Source: Pinus tabuliformis (lineage: Eukaryota; Streptophyta; Pinopsida; Pinales; Pinaceae). Taken from it: a stretch of 64,000 nucleotides of DNA. The notes under the pieces were generated by a model. That model was given only the letters and a program-made list of their open reading frames with translations. It was not told the origin of the DNA and did no database searches. Numbering within the stretch: the stretch's first letter is position 1; each line of letters starts with the position of its first letter. Shown here one piece after another: positions 20,130 to 32,500 of this stretch. Both the position numbers and the translations under genes were made by a program. The DNA lies in assembly GCA_031772625.1 (NCBI GenBank), contig CM062818.1, positions 1,675,506,667 to 1,675,570,666 of the forward strand. Direction: 5' to 3'.

Positions 20130-22016
20130 TAAGGAAGGTTGTGTACAATTGATATGTGGTGTTTAGAGAGGTGAAGGATGTTATTAAACATGAATTCCAA
20201 CCAAAGGAGCCTGAGAATATGGAGTTTGAGCTAAAGAAGGAAGAATTAGACTCTATAGTAGAGGAGGAATTAGAATATGAGGAGCCACAAACTCCAGGTG
20301 TAAGAAGATCAGTTCGAGAAAGAAGGTAGCCTTAAAGGTATAATTCGTCTACTTTTTGTTAAAAATTTTCTTTAACTATTACTGATGATGATCCCATAAC
20401 TATGAAGGAAGTGGTAGATTCAGAGGATGGACAACTCTAGAAAGAGCCCATGGTTGATGAAATTGAACCTTTTCACAAAAATGAGGCTTGGGATCTGGTG
20501 GAGTTTCTGACTGGAAGAAAACCCATTGGTAACAAATGGGTATTCAAGAAGAAGACAAATGTAGAAGGAAAGGTGGAGAAATACAAAGCTTTGTTGGTAG
20601 CAAAAGGTTATTCCTAGGTGTTGGGAATTGATTTTGGTGATATTTTTCTCCTGTTGGTAAGGTAACTTCTATTAGATTACTTTTATCTATTGTTGTTGCT
20701 TTTGATTTTGAGGTAGAACAGATGGATGTGAAGACAACATTTCTTCACAGGGATCTGGAAGAGGAGATCTACATGAAGCAGCCCGAAGGCTTTACGTTGA
20801 AGTGTAAGAAAGAATTGCTATGCAGTTTAAAGAAGTCTTTGTATGGGTTAAACCAGTCACTAAGGATGTCGTATCAAAAATTTGATACATTTATATGGGG
20901 ACGTGGCTTCACTAGAAGGAAAGTAGATCACTATGTTTATTTTAAATTAATTCGTGACTATGTTAATTATTTGGTCTTGTTTGTGGATGATATGTTGTTG
21001 GATGGAAATTACAAATAAATTATCCAGGATTTGAAGACCCAATTTTCCTCCAAATTCAATTTGAAAGATATTAGTTATGCAAACTATATTTTGGGCATGG
21101 AAATTAAAAGAGATCAGGAAAAGAGGAAGCTCTGGTTAAACTAAAGGAAGTATGTCAAGACAATACTGTAGAGGCTTAATATGCAGGATAGTAAACCATT
21201 GAAGGTTTCTATTCCTATAGGTGTAAATTTATTTGTTGAACAGTGACCCAAGAGACAAGAAGAGGAAGAGGGTATGTCCCATGTTCCATATGCAAGTGCA
21301 GTCGGTAGCGTGATGTATTCAATGGTCTGTACTAGACCATACATTGCACATGTAGTGGGAGTATTGAGTAGGTTTATGTCAAAGTCATGGAAGGAGCATT
21401 GCATAATAATGAACTGGGTTTTCAGGTATTTTCGGGGCACTGGTGATTATGGTTTGTGCTACCAAGGAAGACCAGGATTGGACAGATTTTTAGATATACA
21501 CGGCTTTGTTGATACAGATTGGGTTGGATATTTGGATCAGAGAAGATCTACAAGTGGGTATGTGTTTAACCTATTTGGAGGTGTAGTCAATTGGATGAGT
21601 AAGAAACAATTTGTAGTGGCACTATCAACTATAGAGGCAAAATACATGGCAACCACTCATGCAAGAAAGGAAGAAGTTTGGTTGCAAAGATTGTCTTCAA
21701 GTATGGGGTTAGCATAGGGACCTATAAGTATAGACAGTGACAACCAAAGTGCAATTTTCTTGGCAAAGAACCATGCTTATCATTGAAAGACAAAGAACAT
21801 TGGTGTTCAATATCACTTTGTGAGGGATATAATAGAAGACAAAAAGGTGTTGCTAGTAAAGGTGGACATTTTGAAGAATACTGCAGATACATTGACAGAA
21901 TCTGTGAGCTCTGAGAAGTTTTCCTGGTGTAGAGAAACAATGGGTGTTTTAAGGCTAGAAAAATTACTAAGCTCTCCAGTGGCCCCCCTGTGGAAGGAAA
22001 ACAACAAGTGGGAGAA
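20130..22016 (+). pseudogene. Element C integrase tail, reverse transcriptase and RNase H
   Basis: Resumes the integrase tail at 20131, then an acidic linker to about 20320. Reverse transcriptase blocks follow: 'IGNKWVFKKKTNVEGKVEKY', 'MDVKTTFLHRDLEEEIYMKQ' and 'LVLFVDDMLLDGNYK' with the FVDD catalytic motif intact at about 20979. RNase H occupies 21274-21717 ('FVDTDWVGYLDQRRSTSGYV', 'ALSTIEAKYM') and 'IDSDNQSAIFLAKN' to about 21780. Frameshifts near 20650 and stops at about 20620, 21018, 21144, 21246, 21715 and 21784 break it. A purine tract AAGTGGGAGAA precedes the 3' LTR. Confidence 0.88.
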
Positions 22017-22476
22017 TGTTGGGTTGTGTTATATTCTTTCCACGACTAACCTATGTAGTGAATGGGGGGGTTAAAGGGGGGGAGGATCCCCCCCCTTCAT
22101 TGCACCGATTGCACAGTGGGGGCATCATATGGGGGTTTGAGGAGGGCAGGTAGCCCCACTCTATGGGGTGCAACGCAGCACCCTCCGAATTTTTTTGGGA
22201 CCCCATATTAGGTTGGGCGGACCTACATATGGTTTTTCATCCATGGTTTTGGACACGATGGTTTTCGATCCATGGTATTGGATGCTTCAACATGTATAAA
22301 TATGTATTGTAACATTGAAAGGAACATAATAAAAAATCAATTTGGCAGCCTCGGTTTTAGGATCCAGGGGAGAATCTCTCTGTATATGTGTTTTATGTGT
22401 TATGCTCTTGCATTGTTTATTTTCTGTACCTTAGAATTCATATGCAGGTAATTTTTGTATAGGGTTAAAACCTACA
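22017..22476 (+). repeat. 3' LTR of element C (460 bp)
   Basis: Starts TGTTGGGTTG, ends CCTACA, and is followed by the duplication TATTC. TATAAATA box at 22295-22302. Aligns with 8772-9210 with many differences, mostly in the G/C runs. Confidence 0.9.
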
Positions 22477-22481
22477 TATTC

Positions 22482-22548
22482 TTGTTTCTCGCTTTAGCAA
22501 ATTACATTAGCTTGTGGATATATAGGATTTTGTACATGGTATCAGAGA
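22482..22548 (+). repeat. 5' LTR of element B, right end, and primer-binding site
   Basis: 22482-22536 matches the last 55 bases of B's 3' LTR and ends in ACA. TGGTATCAGAGA follows at 22537-22548, the primer site for initiator-Met tRNA. Confidence 0.9.
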
Positions 22549-22564
22549 AAGATTATTTTTTTGG

Positions 22565-23625
22565 CCAAGATTTTGAAGATCATATATGAAAATTTTTATG
22601 CAAAATATTCAGAAACAAATAGCATATCTTGATTCCTTGGGAAAATTTACCCAAATTCAAAAGAAAAATTGGCCGAAATGGACTTCAGATGAGGGAGATG
22701 TTGTTGATTTAAAATCAACTCTATAGAGGTCATTTCGAAGTTTTGAGTTTCTAGGTTATAGGTGAAATACGAATTTGCAATGCATACTTCAGGATCAGCA
22801 TATGACATTCCATGCGTTGATACATGACTATGCATTAGAAGGTAGCTCAAATTTCATAGCCTAGAGAAACATGATGGAGGCTAGTATAGAGGTCAATTGC
22901 TTGAAGGAATTTATTGAACAAGGAATTCCTAAGCCAATAGCTATTGATGCACAAAACTTGGCTGAGTGCAAGAAGTGTGTGGTGAAGGCAAGGTGGATAA
23001 TCCTTCAGGGAGTTTGAGATCATATTGTTTTGAGTCTCCATGGCAAGGGAACCCCGCATGCTATGTGGGAAACATTGAAGAACTTGTATCATAATAACAA
23101 TGATCAAAGGAAGTTGGAACTGAAGGATAAACTTCACAAAATCAAGATGGATAAAGGTGAGATGATTCCAAAATACTTGACCAATTTCACTCAATGTGGG
23201 GATGAACTTGGAAGTGTTGGAATCACGGTTGCTAAGGAGGGCATGGTCAACCTTTCTCTTCTTGGACTCCCAAATAGTGGGCATAGTTATCAGGACTTTG
23301 TTAATGGTCGGGATAAGCTACCATATTTGGAATGACTATGGTCACATTTTATGTGGGATGAGATCAAGAGGAAAACCAGAGATGGATCTTCATCAAATAC
23401 CAATGATGAAGTGAATTACGCCTTATCAATTAATGTGAGGAAGGATAAAGGTAAAGTTTCCCATTTGAAATCAAACTCTTATCATGGAGGTAACAAGAAG
23501 GACATGAAGAATGTTAAATGCTTTGATTGTCACAAGATTGGTCACTTTGCTACAAATTTTCCATTGAAGAAGTCGAAGGAGAAGTCATCAAGAGGAGTAG
23601 TGGGTGAGGCTTTGGCCTCCCAACT
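22565..23625 (+). pseudogene. Element B gag
   Basis: Copia gag: 'TPHAMWETLKNLYHNNNDQR', 'LELKDKLHKIKMDKGEMIPK', 'LTNFTQCGDELGSVGI' and 'NLSLLGLPNSGHSYQDF' follow in order. The zinc knuckle near 23518 reads 'CFDCHKIGHFATNFP', with the last cysteine changed to phenylalanine. Open stretches are 23030-23335 and 23351-23920; stops occur near 23018 and 23334. Role: binds and packages element RNA. Confidence 0.82.
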
Positions 23626-23990
23626 TAAATTGGACTTCTCCCTCATTGCATGCATGGTTTCTTCAATGATGGGAAGTTTTTCTGACTTAGATGGTGGAGC
23701 TTCTTTCCACATAATCGGTGACAAATATTTATTCAGTGAACTAGAGGAGAAATATCTCAAGATACATATCGAGATGGGTGAAGACGGTAAGTTTATTGTT
23801 GCTGGATTGGGCACTATTACTTTTCAGAGAGAGCATGGGGTTCCAATCACCTTAAAGAATGTTATGCATGTACCCAAACTGACGAAGAACTGGTATTTGT
23901 TTCCATTCTTGAGGATATAGGCTATGATGTGATTTTCTTGAAAGGGAAGGTGTTCCCTCAATGCATACCCAAAGCTCAAGTAAAGAAGAT
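23626..23990 (+). pseudogene. Element B protease region
   Basis: 'SDLDGGASFHIIGDKYLF' marks the protease active-site loop, where the usual D-[ST]-G reads DGG. 'GVPITLKNVMHVPKLTKN' is the conserved block that follows. The frame shared with the gag zinc knuckle closes at 23918. Confidence 0.78.
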
Positions 23991-25040
23991 AAGGATTTGA
24001 TATTAGAATCTCTATAAGTTGGAGGTAGATGATTGTACTGCTTTGAGTTCAAAAGCGGAAAATATGTTGAGTTGAGACATCAGCGAGTTGTAGTACATGT
24101 AATTGGGCCACCTGCATCATGAGGCTTTGAAGATATTGCAACAAATCTCTACTGGCCTTCCCAAATCTATGCTTGAGGAAGTTGATACATGCAAGGGTTG
24201 TACTTTCGGAAAATACACCAAGTATTCCTTTGGAGAAAGAGATAGTTGAGAAAATTCTACTCTGGAGAGATTCCATTCAAATGTCTGTGGACCATTCTTG
24301 ACAAGATCCACAGCTAAATGTAGGCATTAAGTTATATTTTCTTATGACTATTATCGTAAATTCAGGGTATTTTTTATGAAGAAAAAGGAACAAAATTTCA
24401 CACAGTTTTGTGAGTTCAAAACATTTGTAGAGAAAGAGAATGGAAAGAAGGTTAAAGCTCTATAGAGTCATAACAATGTTGAGCATGTATCCAATGATTT
24501 TAAGAACTTCTATGCATTGGAAGGGATTAAATAATAGTTGACGGTACCTCATAAACCTCAATAGAATGGCTTTTCTGAGATGAATAACATGAGCATATTA
24601 GGGGTAGCAAGGGTGATGTTGCATGCTGAGGGCCTACCACTACACTTGTGTGATGAGGCATGAAACACAACAATTATGTTCATAACTATAGTCCACATCA
24701 GATACTTGAGATGAAGACACCAGAGGAGTCTTATTCTGGTAAGAGGCTAGATATTGGTCACTTCAGGATTTTTGGGTCATCGATTTATTGCCATGTGAAC
24801 AAAAATGCATGGAACAAGCTTGAGCTAAAAATAGAGTTGGGGATATTTGTGGGGTACACTGATACACCTCACAAATATCAAGTGTACATGCCAACCATTC
24901 AAATGACAGTGGTTCGTAGGGATATTACGTTCGGTGAGGAGAAGGCCATGCAAGTATCCATCAAGAGGGAGCTTGAACTACATGCAGATGAGGATCTTTT
25001 AGCTGCTGATTTTGAGGGGCATCAGATGAATGTGGAATAG
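23991..25040 (+). pseudogene. Element B integrase
   Basis: The zinc finger region is at 24090-24230 ('LHHEALKILQQ', 'CKGCTFGKYTK'). The catalytic core from 24270 shows 'FHSNVCGPFLT', where the first catalytic aspartate reads asparagine. The second and third acidic positions fall in damaged sequence near 24470 and 24570. 'EMKTPEESYSGKRLDIGHFR' and 'RIFGSSIYCHV' in the open stretch 24660-25040 are the usual C-terminal blocks. Confidence 0.8.
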
Positions 25041-26779
25041 AAACATGAAGATGTTCAGATGGTGGATACATTCGCTTAGGCAGAGCCTTCTAGAGAAGTA
25101 AGAAATCTCACTAGATATGCTAATAGATTTTTGGGTGATGCATGAGAGAATGTGGGAGCACCCTCTTCTTAGCGTAGGTAGAGGAGGTCAGCAAAGTGGT
25201 ACACTAGATACATGGAACTTATGGGTGCATGTGTTTTGATAGAACCATCTTCCATTCAGGAAGAATTGTAATAGCTAGTTTGAGTTGACGTGATGGTGGA
25301 GGAGTATGAGTCCATAGTTTGAAACAATGCTTGGGATGTGGTCTCAAGACTGGAGGAAAGGTAAGTTGTGAGCTCCCATTGGCTTTACATGGTAAATCAA
25401 GATGTAGATGGTAGTGTGGAGAAGCATAAGGTTAGATTTGTGGCTCATGGATTTTAGCATGTAGATGGGGTTGACTATGATGGGACCTTTGATCCTGTTG
25501 CAAGGTACTCATCAATCATATCTATTTTATTACTATCAACACGGATGGGTTGGAAGATCCATAATATGGATGTGAAGGCTACCTTCCTCAATGGCATGAT
25601 TGAGGAAGAGGTGTACATAGAGAAACCGTAAGGTTTTGCAACCTTGGACCATGAGTCACATGTGTGTCAACTCAAGTCAACATTGTATGGGCTAAAGCAA
25701 GCACCTCATGCTTTGTACACTAGGATAGGTAGCTACTTCACTAGGTCGTGCTTCACGAAGAGTGAAGCGGATGTGATCCTATATCACATAGTGGTGGAAG
25801 GTAAGTTGTTGATTTTTGTACTTTAGGTAGATGATATCATACTGATAGGTGATGGGAAGCTCATAAAATATTGCAAGGAGAACCTTGCAAGAGAGTTTTA
25901 GATGAAGGGCATGGGGCTCATGCATTACTTTCTTGGCATGGAGGCATGGAAGGGAGATGGGGAGTTGTTTGTATCTTAGGGAAAGTATTCCAATGAGATT
26001 CTCAGGAGATTCTGCATGGATAGTAGTAAACCCATGGTGTCTCCTCTAGCTGGTAACTGCAAAAGGAGGATGCTACTTTAGGGGAAGTACTAGAAGCTAC
26101 TGTTTATAGGCATCTTATGGGTCCACTCATGCACTTCGTGAACACATGATCGAATATGTGTTATGCAGTTAACCAAATTACTCAAGATATGGTTAGGCCT
26201 ACTAAGATGTACTGGAAGGAAACAAAGCATGTATTAAGATACCTCAGATCAACTACTCAGTTTAGGATATGGTACATACAGTAAAAGGGAGTGCATATTC
26301 AAGGCATCATCGATGTAGATTGGGGAGGGAGTCCATCTGATGGGAAGAGCACATTAGGAGGGATCTTCAATATTGGGTCAGTAACAATTTCTTGTTACAA
26401 TAGAAAACAAAGATCGATTTAACTCAGTTCACTAGAGGTAGAGTACATGACTTCAAGTTAGGAAACATGTGAGGCTATCTAGATGAGGAAGATCCTAGTT
26501 GGTTTGTTTCATTAGTAGACGGATCCTACAGTGATTTATTGTGATAATCATTTGTATCAAACTCTACGAAAATCTAGTCTTTCATGATCAGTAAAAGCAT
26601 ATTGATATACGATATCATCTTCTCAAAGATTGTGTATTTAGGAAGATCATGTTGTTAGATTACATTCCTATGGAGGACGAAGATGATGACATCTTGATAA
26701 AGGCATTGTCAATGGTAAATTCTAGTTTCACACGGAAAGGATGGGGGTAGTTGATAATCCCTTTCGTGTTGAGAGGAAG
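25041..26779 (+). pseudogene. Element B reverse transcriptase and RNase H
   Basis: Reverse transcriptase: 'HNMDVKATFLNGMIEEEVY' (25558), 'VCQLKSTLYGLKQAPHALY' (25660) and the catalytic block near 25827, where a stop replaces the residue before VDD. RNase H follows with 'IIDVDWGGSPSDGKSTLGG' in outline near 26310 and 'SLEVEYMTSS' near 26430. More than a dozen stops are present, many at CAG or CAA positions. A purine tract GAGAGGAAG sits just before the 3' LTR. Confidence 0.82.
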
Positions 26780-27667
26780 TGTTGAGAAATGGAAATAAGA
26801 GATCGCAGTTTAATTTGTCGTTGAATTAAACTACAAATTAAATTCAAATTTTGTTCTCATAAAAACTTAAAAGATTTAAATTAAGTTTATTAAACTTACT
26901 TAACATAGGAAATTCGAGTTAGAAAACTTTTTATTTTCATGTGTATGTTCTCCCTAATTTTTGGGAGCCCAGTGTCATTTAATTGTAAGTTGTAAAATAG
27001 AATACTCATTTTCATGTGCCAATTCAGTTAAATTAGTTCTCAAACTGATTGAGGGAACTAATAGTGAGTTAATTGTCAGAGGTGCCACTAATGAACTCTT
27101 CCTTTTCTACTCTAGTTAACTAAATATATACTCATCATAAAATCATGCATGTCAAATGAGAGAAAGACCCAGTTGAGAGTAGAGCGTAGGGACAATGTGC
27201 TATTTGTTTTAGATTTTTCTGAGTTGTACTAATAGTGCATGCATTCAGGAACTGATCCTTGAAGAATTGCACAATTTTTAGAGGCTTTTTTTCCCCTTAA
27301 ATACAAGATATCGTCCATAGGAATTGCACATTGGAATATAGACTTGGAGAGATTTTAAGAGGATAAGATTTTTCCTTGAGCTTGCTTATGAGTTGGAGAT
27401 TGATTTTGTTGAGTGTTGGGATTGTTCTTGAGAGAACAAGTATTGTAATTTCATCTTGATTTTCTGGATTAATGCAAAACATACAGTGGATTTTTGAGCT
27501 ATGGATTTACTTGGATATTTTTTGTTTTATGTTCCTTTTATTCTCTTCCTCTATTGATTATCATTTTGCTTGATGTTTATGTGCTTCTATTGTAAAGAAT
27601 AGAAGTAGACTCTTATCTCTTGCTTTAGCAAATTGCATTAGCTTGTGGATGTACATGATTTTCTACA
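26780..27667 (+). repeat. 3' LTR of element B (888 bp)
   Basis: TGTTGAGAAA...TCTACA, followed by target duplication TTATG (27668-27672). It aligns with 7953-8771 plus 22482-22536 and shows what B's interrupted LTR looked like. Confidence 0.92.
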
Positions 27668-27672
27668 TTATG

Positions 27673-28575
27673 TTGGCCGTCATAGTCCATGGTGGAAGAA
27701 AAGTGAAGAATATGGAAGCATGATTACAACAATTGGCAGATGAATTGAAGGAATTATGGGCAGGGATGCACGTGTTTGATGTATCAAGGCCGATCACAAT
27801 AGAGAGGAGTTTTATGTCATGTGATGTATGTGATTACACCATAGATGATTATCCAGGCTTAGTAGATTTCTCTAGAAAATTAAATTCTTATTGATTTGTT
27901 TGATAAAATTATTGTTTTTCATATTAATTTCATTCTCTACAATTGTTCATATATTTATGGTTGCTAACTTGTTAGCTTGTATAAAACAATTTTACAAATT
28001 TTGTAACAAACGGGTATCATGGAGGTAAATGTTGTGGACCTTCTTTGAAGACTAGGTTGTTCGACCACCCACGAAAGCTAGTGTATGACTGCTCCAAGGT
28101 ATTCCTCCATGAAGAACACCCTTACAAAAGAGAAACATCAATTTTCAATGGTAAACTGGAAAGAACCCAAAGGCCTGCAATACTGACACCAACTGAATGG
28201 CTTAGATCATATGTGAGAGAGAAGGAGAAGGAATTTGCATTAATGTTTGATTCAAATGGGGAGCCTATGTTTGATGATCCATAATTCTTCAACACCTATG
28301 TTGAGAAATTTCCCATTGGGATGAAAAGGAAATTTGTCTTTTATGAGCTACCATATTGGGAGCATACTAATATTTCCCACTTACTAACTCCCTTGCATAT
28401 ATTTAAAAATGTTTCATCTTCTTTATGGAGGAAAATATCATCAAAATAGAGTGACACATTGGTTTTTAGAAGATTTCTTATTTCTTAAAAAACTAAAAAG
28501 TAACATTGGCTAAGAGAATAAACTAGAGGAGACGCGTGTTCCTCTTAGTATTTGAAAGAAGGTGATGTCCCATGG
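27673..28575 (+). pseudogene. CACTA transposase (TNP2-like), middle piece
   Basis: Continues in frame from 7952. 'QLADELKELWAGMHVFDV' and 'DYTIDDYPGL' match the TNP2 blocks '..DELKELW.GV..YD' and 'TI.D.P'. About 27870-28030 looks like an AT-rich intron. The frame at 28036-28284 ('LKTRLFDHPRKLVYD', 'HPYKRETSIFNGKLER') matches the zinc-binding and 'F.GK.E' blocks. 'FYELPYWEHTNISHLLTPLH' then 'IFKNVSSSLW' (28333-28425) match 'ELPYW....LRHNLD.MHI.KNV'. Stops occur at 28282 and about 28449. Cut at 28575 by element E. Confidence 0.82.
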
Positions 28576-29519
28576 TGTTGGCTTATTGGGGCTTGATCTA
28601 GGTTCAAAGTTAATTAGCCAAAAAAATCCTTGTACTACTAGCCCTTTCGGGAATAGTTTGCAGAGTGTCGACTGAGGTCTCACCAGAAGTAGTATGTGGT
28701 GGGGGCTGGGGGGGGGGGCTTGATGGAACTAGGTTTCCGCACCATTGAGATATCTGAGAGGTTGAATTGGTCCAATTTTGTGCATGTTACTTCATGCACT
28801 TCCCTGTCCCTTCTTCCCTGATATACTTGCCTTTGCGCAACCCTAACTAGGACTATTGGGCTTCCACATTAATAGAGTAGTGCTCTGCACTATTTCCCTA
28901 TGTCACAACTGAGATCTTACTTATCTTCCTACACCCATTAGTTATCTTCACATAAATGCATGCCTTACATTATATTTATTTATACAACACATTTATATGA
29001 GTTTGCAAAACAACTAAATAGTTCACTTGCAATTTATACCCAGTAATACATTAAACAAGAAAAGATACACATAAATATGAAAACAATTATCTTTATTAAT
29101 GCTTCCAACGATTACAGGATCAACTTTCCCTATGCACTCATCTACAGGGGTCCGCACATTCAGCTGCAGACTACTAGGCCTCTGTGCACTCAACTAAAAA
29201 GTGTTCTCCTACTCTACGACCCAGAGACACACTTTACACTTCGACTCAATCTCTTAGACTCATCATGCTTCTACTCTATTCCTTCATTGATGTTTTTTAC
29301 ACTTAAAGCCTCACTCTATTTATACAATCCCATGGTCCATAGACCATGGGTAGATCTTTCAAGCCAGCATTACATTACAAAAATAAGGGTGGACAACCCT
29401 GTGACTCTATTATGACTTCATGCTCCGTGCCCTCAAATCACGTAGTCTTTACAATGGAAATGGTCAAAACATCTGTTTTAATACCCAAAACATGACTTGG
29501 GGAGATTCCATGCCCAACA
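28576..29519 (-). repeat. 3' LTR of element E (944 bp)
   Basis: TGTTGGCTTA...CCCAACA; aligns with 36213-37136 and 62589-63472. A G-run at about 28703-28717 varies among the three copies. The minus-strand sequence just outside, ATTGGGGACC, is the likely polypurine tract. Confidence 0.9.
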
Positions 29520-29529
29520 GGTCCCCAAT

Positions 29530-30855
29530 AAAAACATCATGAGTCACCCTTGAGTCACTTTGTTAGTGCCGAGATGTTCACGTGGAGTCCCTCCAACTTA
29601 GTTTGAACCGTTGCAAGGTCGACAGTACACTGAGCAGCTTCCTGTTGAACCTCCTGTACCCATTGTTCTGAGACCACGGTGTCGGAACTGGTTCCGTGCA
29701 TCCGTTCTTATGTCCCCTCCATCTTTGCAAAGTCCCATGCCTTCTATCGGCTACTTGGAGTGTGAATACTATGCTTTTGTCAGTTAGGCAAATAGACGAG
29801 CCACCCGTGTAGGCCTTCATCTGACTACCATTCACCATGCTTGGGAAATATTCTCTATTTAGTTTTACTAGTTGCACCACGCCTCCGTCTGTGCCCTTCT
29901 TAACAATGTATGGTCCTAGGCAATGCATTCCAAACTTTACCAAGAATTTATCAAATTAACTATCATACAATAACACTAAATCATTTACCTTGAAGGTGCA
30001 TAACTTAATATGGCGATCGTGCTAGGCATTTTCACGCTACTTTTGTACCTACTGATGGAATTCCACTAGGAACCATTCCTCTTCAAGTTCTTCCAACTGC
30101 GTGATCCTCTCTTTTAGGGCTTTGCAGTTCATCATACCTTTGAGCACTGCTATGCATAGACTAGGCATGATATACTCCATTGGCATGACATCTTCCATGC
30201 CATAAACCATCCAGAAAGGTGTCTTTGCCATCAGTTTCCTGCACATTGTCTTCTAAGCCCATAGTACTGCAAGTATGCGTAAGTCCCAATCACTCTGTTG
30301 TGCGCTGCATACTTTGGTCAGTGCAGTCTCCAATATTTTATTGAATGCTTCTACTATCCCATTGGCTTGTGGGTGATACGATGTTCTTTTTTGATGATAC
30401 ACCTAAAACTCATATGTTAGCGCATTGATTGTTTTGTTCAGGAAATGTGTAACATGATTGCTCATCAAGATTTTTGGACATCCAAATAAAGTCAATACGT
30501 GTTTGAACAAAGACTTCGCAGCTGTGGAAGCCATGTAGTATATCTTCCTAACGAGTCAGGTATTCTATCATAGTGATAATGAATCTCGCACCCATCTTTC
30601 CTTGAGGTTTGATATGTCCTACAAAATTGATTTCTCACTTTTCAAAGCACTGCAGTGTCATTTTTGGATTCAAAGGCATCTCTTCTCTCCATGATGGTTT
30701 ACCTGTTCTTTGACATATATCACAGGCCTTACAGTGTGCTTTTGAATCCTGATGAAGGGTTGGCCACCACAACCCTACATGGATAATATTTTGCGCAGTC
30801 GCTTGCCCTGCATAGTGTCCTCTTATTGTGCCCCCATGCACTTCGGCGAGGATCT
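29530..30855 (-). pseudogene. Element E integrase and short tail
   Basis: Zinc finger 'MHGGTIRGHYAG' with 'CKACDICQR' (30841-30690). Catalytic core remnants run to about 30290. 'MAKTPFWMVYGMEDVMPMEY' (30228) is the block after the core, and 'KFGMHCLGPYIVKKGT' with 'VNGSQMKAYTGG' (29940-29800) form the C-terminal domain. Past that, a shifted frame near 29690 ('SSDTVVSEQWVQEVQQ' in outline) resembles the tail of the coiled-coil frame in element I, so E seems to have lost most of that extra frame. Confidence 0.82.
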
Positions 30856-32500
30856 AAGTTCGTTCGAATTCAAGGACATACCTTTGCAGTATCTCATCAT
30901 TTCCCATCTTATATAAGTGTTCGACGATGATAGAAAAATCTACTCTGTGCACCACCAGTTCCTTCTTCTGTTGGATGGAGTATTCTTTCGGCGTAGTCCT
31001 CATGGTCAGAAAGTGGATTATATCTTCAAAGTGTTCATTCGCTATGCACACAACAAAGAGCTATGCATCAAGTGATCCGTCCTCCAAACTAGTAGGTTCC
31101 TCTCCTGTCTCAATTAGCAACAAGTGATCTGGTCCCCTGTTCAGGCGTGCAGGCTTTCCAATAACATCAAAATCATATTCTTGGAACAATAAGAGCCACC
31201 TACATATTCCCGCACCCAACACAAGCTTATTGACCAAGTATTTTAGAATGGAATGGTCTATATACATCTTGAAGTGTGCCCCTAGCAAATAGTGACAGTA
31301 TTTTTGGAGTGCGTACACCATAGCCAACCCTTTGCATTCAATTGTAGAATATATATTTTCTACTTTAGACAATCAATGACTTGTGAACATGATAGGGCCA
31401 TCCAATCCCTCTCCACCCTCATGTGTTAGTACCACTCCCAGTGCTATACACGACACGTCAACATGGACATGAAACTCCACATCCCATTTTGGGAAAACCA
31501 GGATTAGCGCGGAGGCCAATTTCTCTTCTAGTACATCCAACCTCTTGATGCAATCATCATTCCAACAGAACATGAAATCCTTTTTCAACAGTTTCTCCAT
31601 TGGCATGGTGATTCGGGCAGAGCTTTTGATGAAGTTCTCGTAGTACCTCATATGTCCCAGGGTAGCGTGTAACTGTTTGACTCTTTGAGGGGTTTCCAAA
31701 TTTAGAATTAATACAATCTTTGTGGGGTATACCATCGGTCCCTATTTTGAGACCACATGTCCCAACAAATTCCCAAAAGGAATGAGAAACATACACTTCT
31801 TTGGGTTTAGCGCGATTTGGTGTCATCAGCAAGTATCCAGCATCAAGCGTAAGCTCGCTACATGGTGCTTAACCAATCCAAATATAGTCCAGTCATCTAG
31901 ATATACCTCCAGGAATTTGTGGATATATTATTTGAATATTGCAACGACCATGCACGAAAAGATGGTCAATGCATTATTCAACCTAAATGGCATAATGGTG
32001 TATTGAAAGCGTCCCCACTCAGTCACGAAGGAGGACTTGCTCCTGCCTTCCAGTGCAATTTTGATTTGGTGGTACCATGAGAACCCATCAGTAAAAGAAT
32101 ATGTTTCTTGTCCGCCGAGATTTTCCAATACTTCATCTATGAACAGTGTTGGGAATGGTTCATGCACACATGTGTCATTCAATTTCCTGAGGTCCGGGAA
32201 TATTATTATCTCACCATTATGCTTCTTTTCCTGTACTACCATAGGGCTTACCTAGTCGGATTCTTCCACTGCCACAATGATCGCTGCGAGCATTTTTTCT
32301 AGTTCTACGTGGACCTTTTCCTTTTACTTCATATTCAAGTGGTAAGGCCTCTGCTTAACTGGCTTCACGTCGGGGTTTAAGGTGATATTCATCATCCCTA
32401 AATCACCAACAATTCCCTTTAATTGTGTGATCTTGGTCAGGAATAAGTCCTAGTACTTGCAAAGTAAGGCAGCGACCTTATCCACCGTCACGTCATCCCA
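30854..32500 (-). pseudogene. Element E reverse transcriptase and RNase H
   Basis: Reverse transcriptase: 'IIIFPDLRKLNDTCVHEPFP' and 'YSFTDGFSWYHQIKIA' (32242-32040), then 'VYLDDWTIFG' near 31900 with the YLDD catalytic motif intact. 'LGHMRYYENFI' (about 31660) is the connection block. RNase H: 'HVHVDVSCIALGVVLTHEGG' (31480-31420), 'TIECKGLAMVYALQKYCHYL' (31345) and 'YIDHSILKYL'. Open stretches are 31373-31735, 31061-31372 and 31928-32242, with stops and shifts between. Confidence 0.87.

Larger units (their letters stand above)
8772..22476 (+). mobile_element. Element C: Ty1/copia retrotransposon inside element B
   Basis: LTRs at 8772-9210 and 22017-22476 with perfect duplication TATTC. The interior holds gag, protease, integrase, reverse transcriptase and RNase H on the plus strand, but is split at 11449/20130 by element D. 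Copia domain order (integrase before reverse transcriptase) is clear. The polymerase motif 'FVDDMLLDG' and RNase H layout suggest a Tork/Tnt1-like lineage (inferred). LTR copies have clearly diverged and contain variable G and C runs. Confidence 0.92.
7953..27667 (+). mobile_element. Element B: Ty1/copia retrotransposon, interrupted by C and D
   Basis: Flanked by the 5-bp duplication TTATG (7948-7952 and 27668-27672). The 5' LTR is 7953-8771 plus 22482-22536; the 3' LTR is 26780-27667. A primer site TGGTATCAGAGA follows the rejoined 5' LTR at 22537, the usual initiator-Met tRNA type of copia elements. The interior (22549-26779) carries gag, protease, integrase, reverse transcriptase and RNase H in copia order, heavily damaged. 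The 13.7-kb insertion inside the 5' LTR is element C. Confidence 0.92.
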
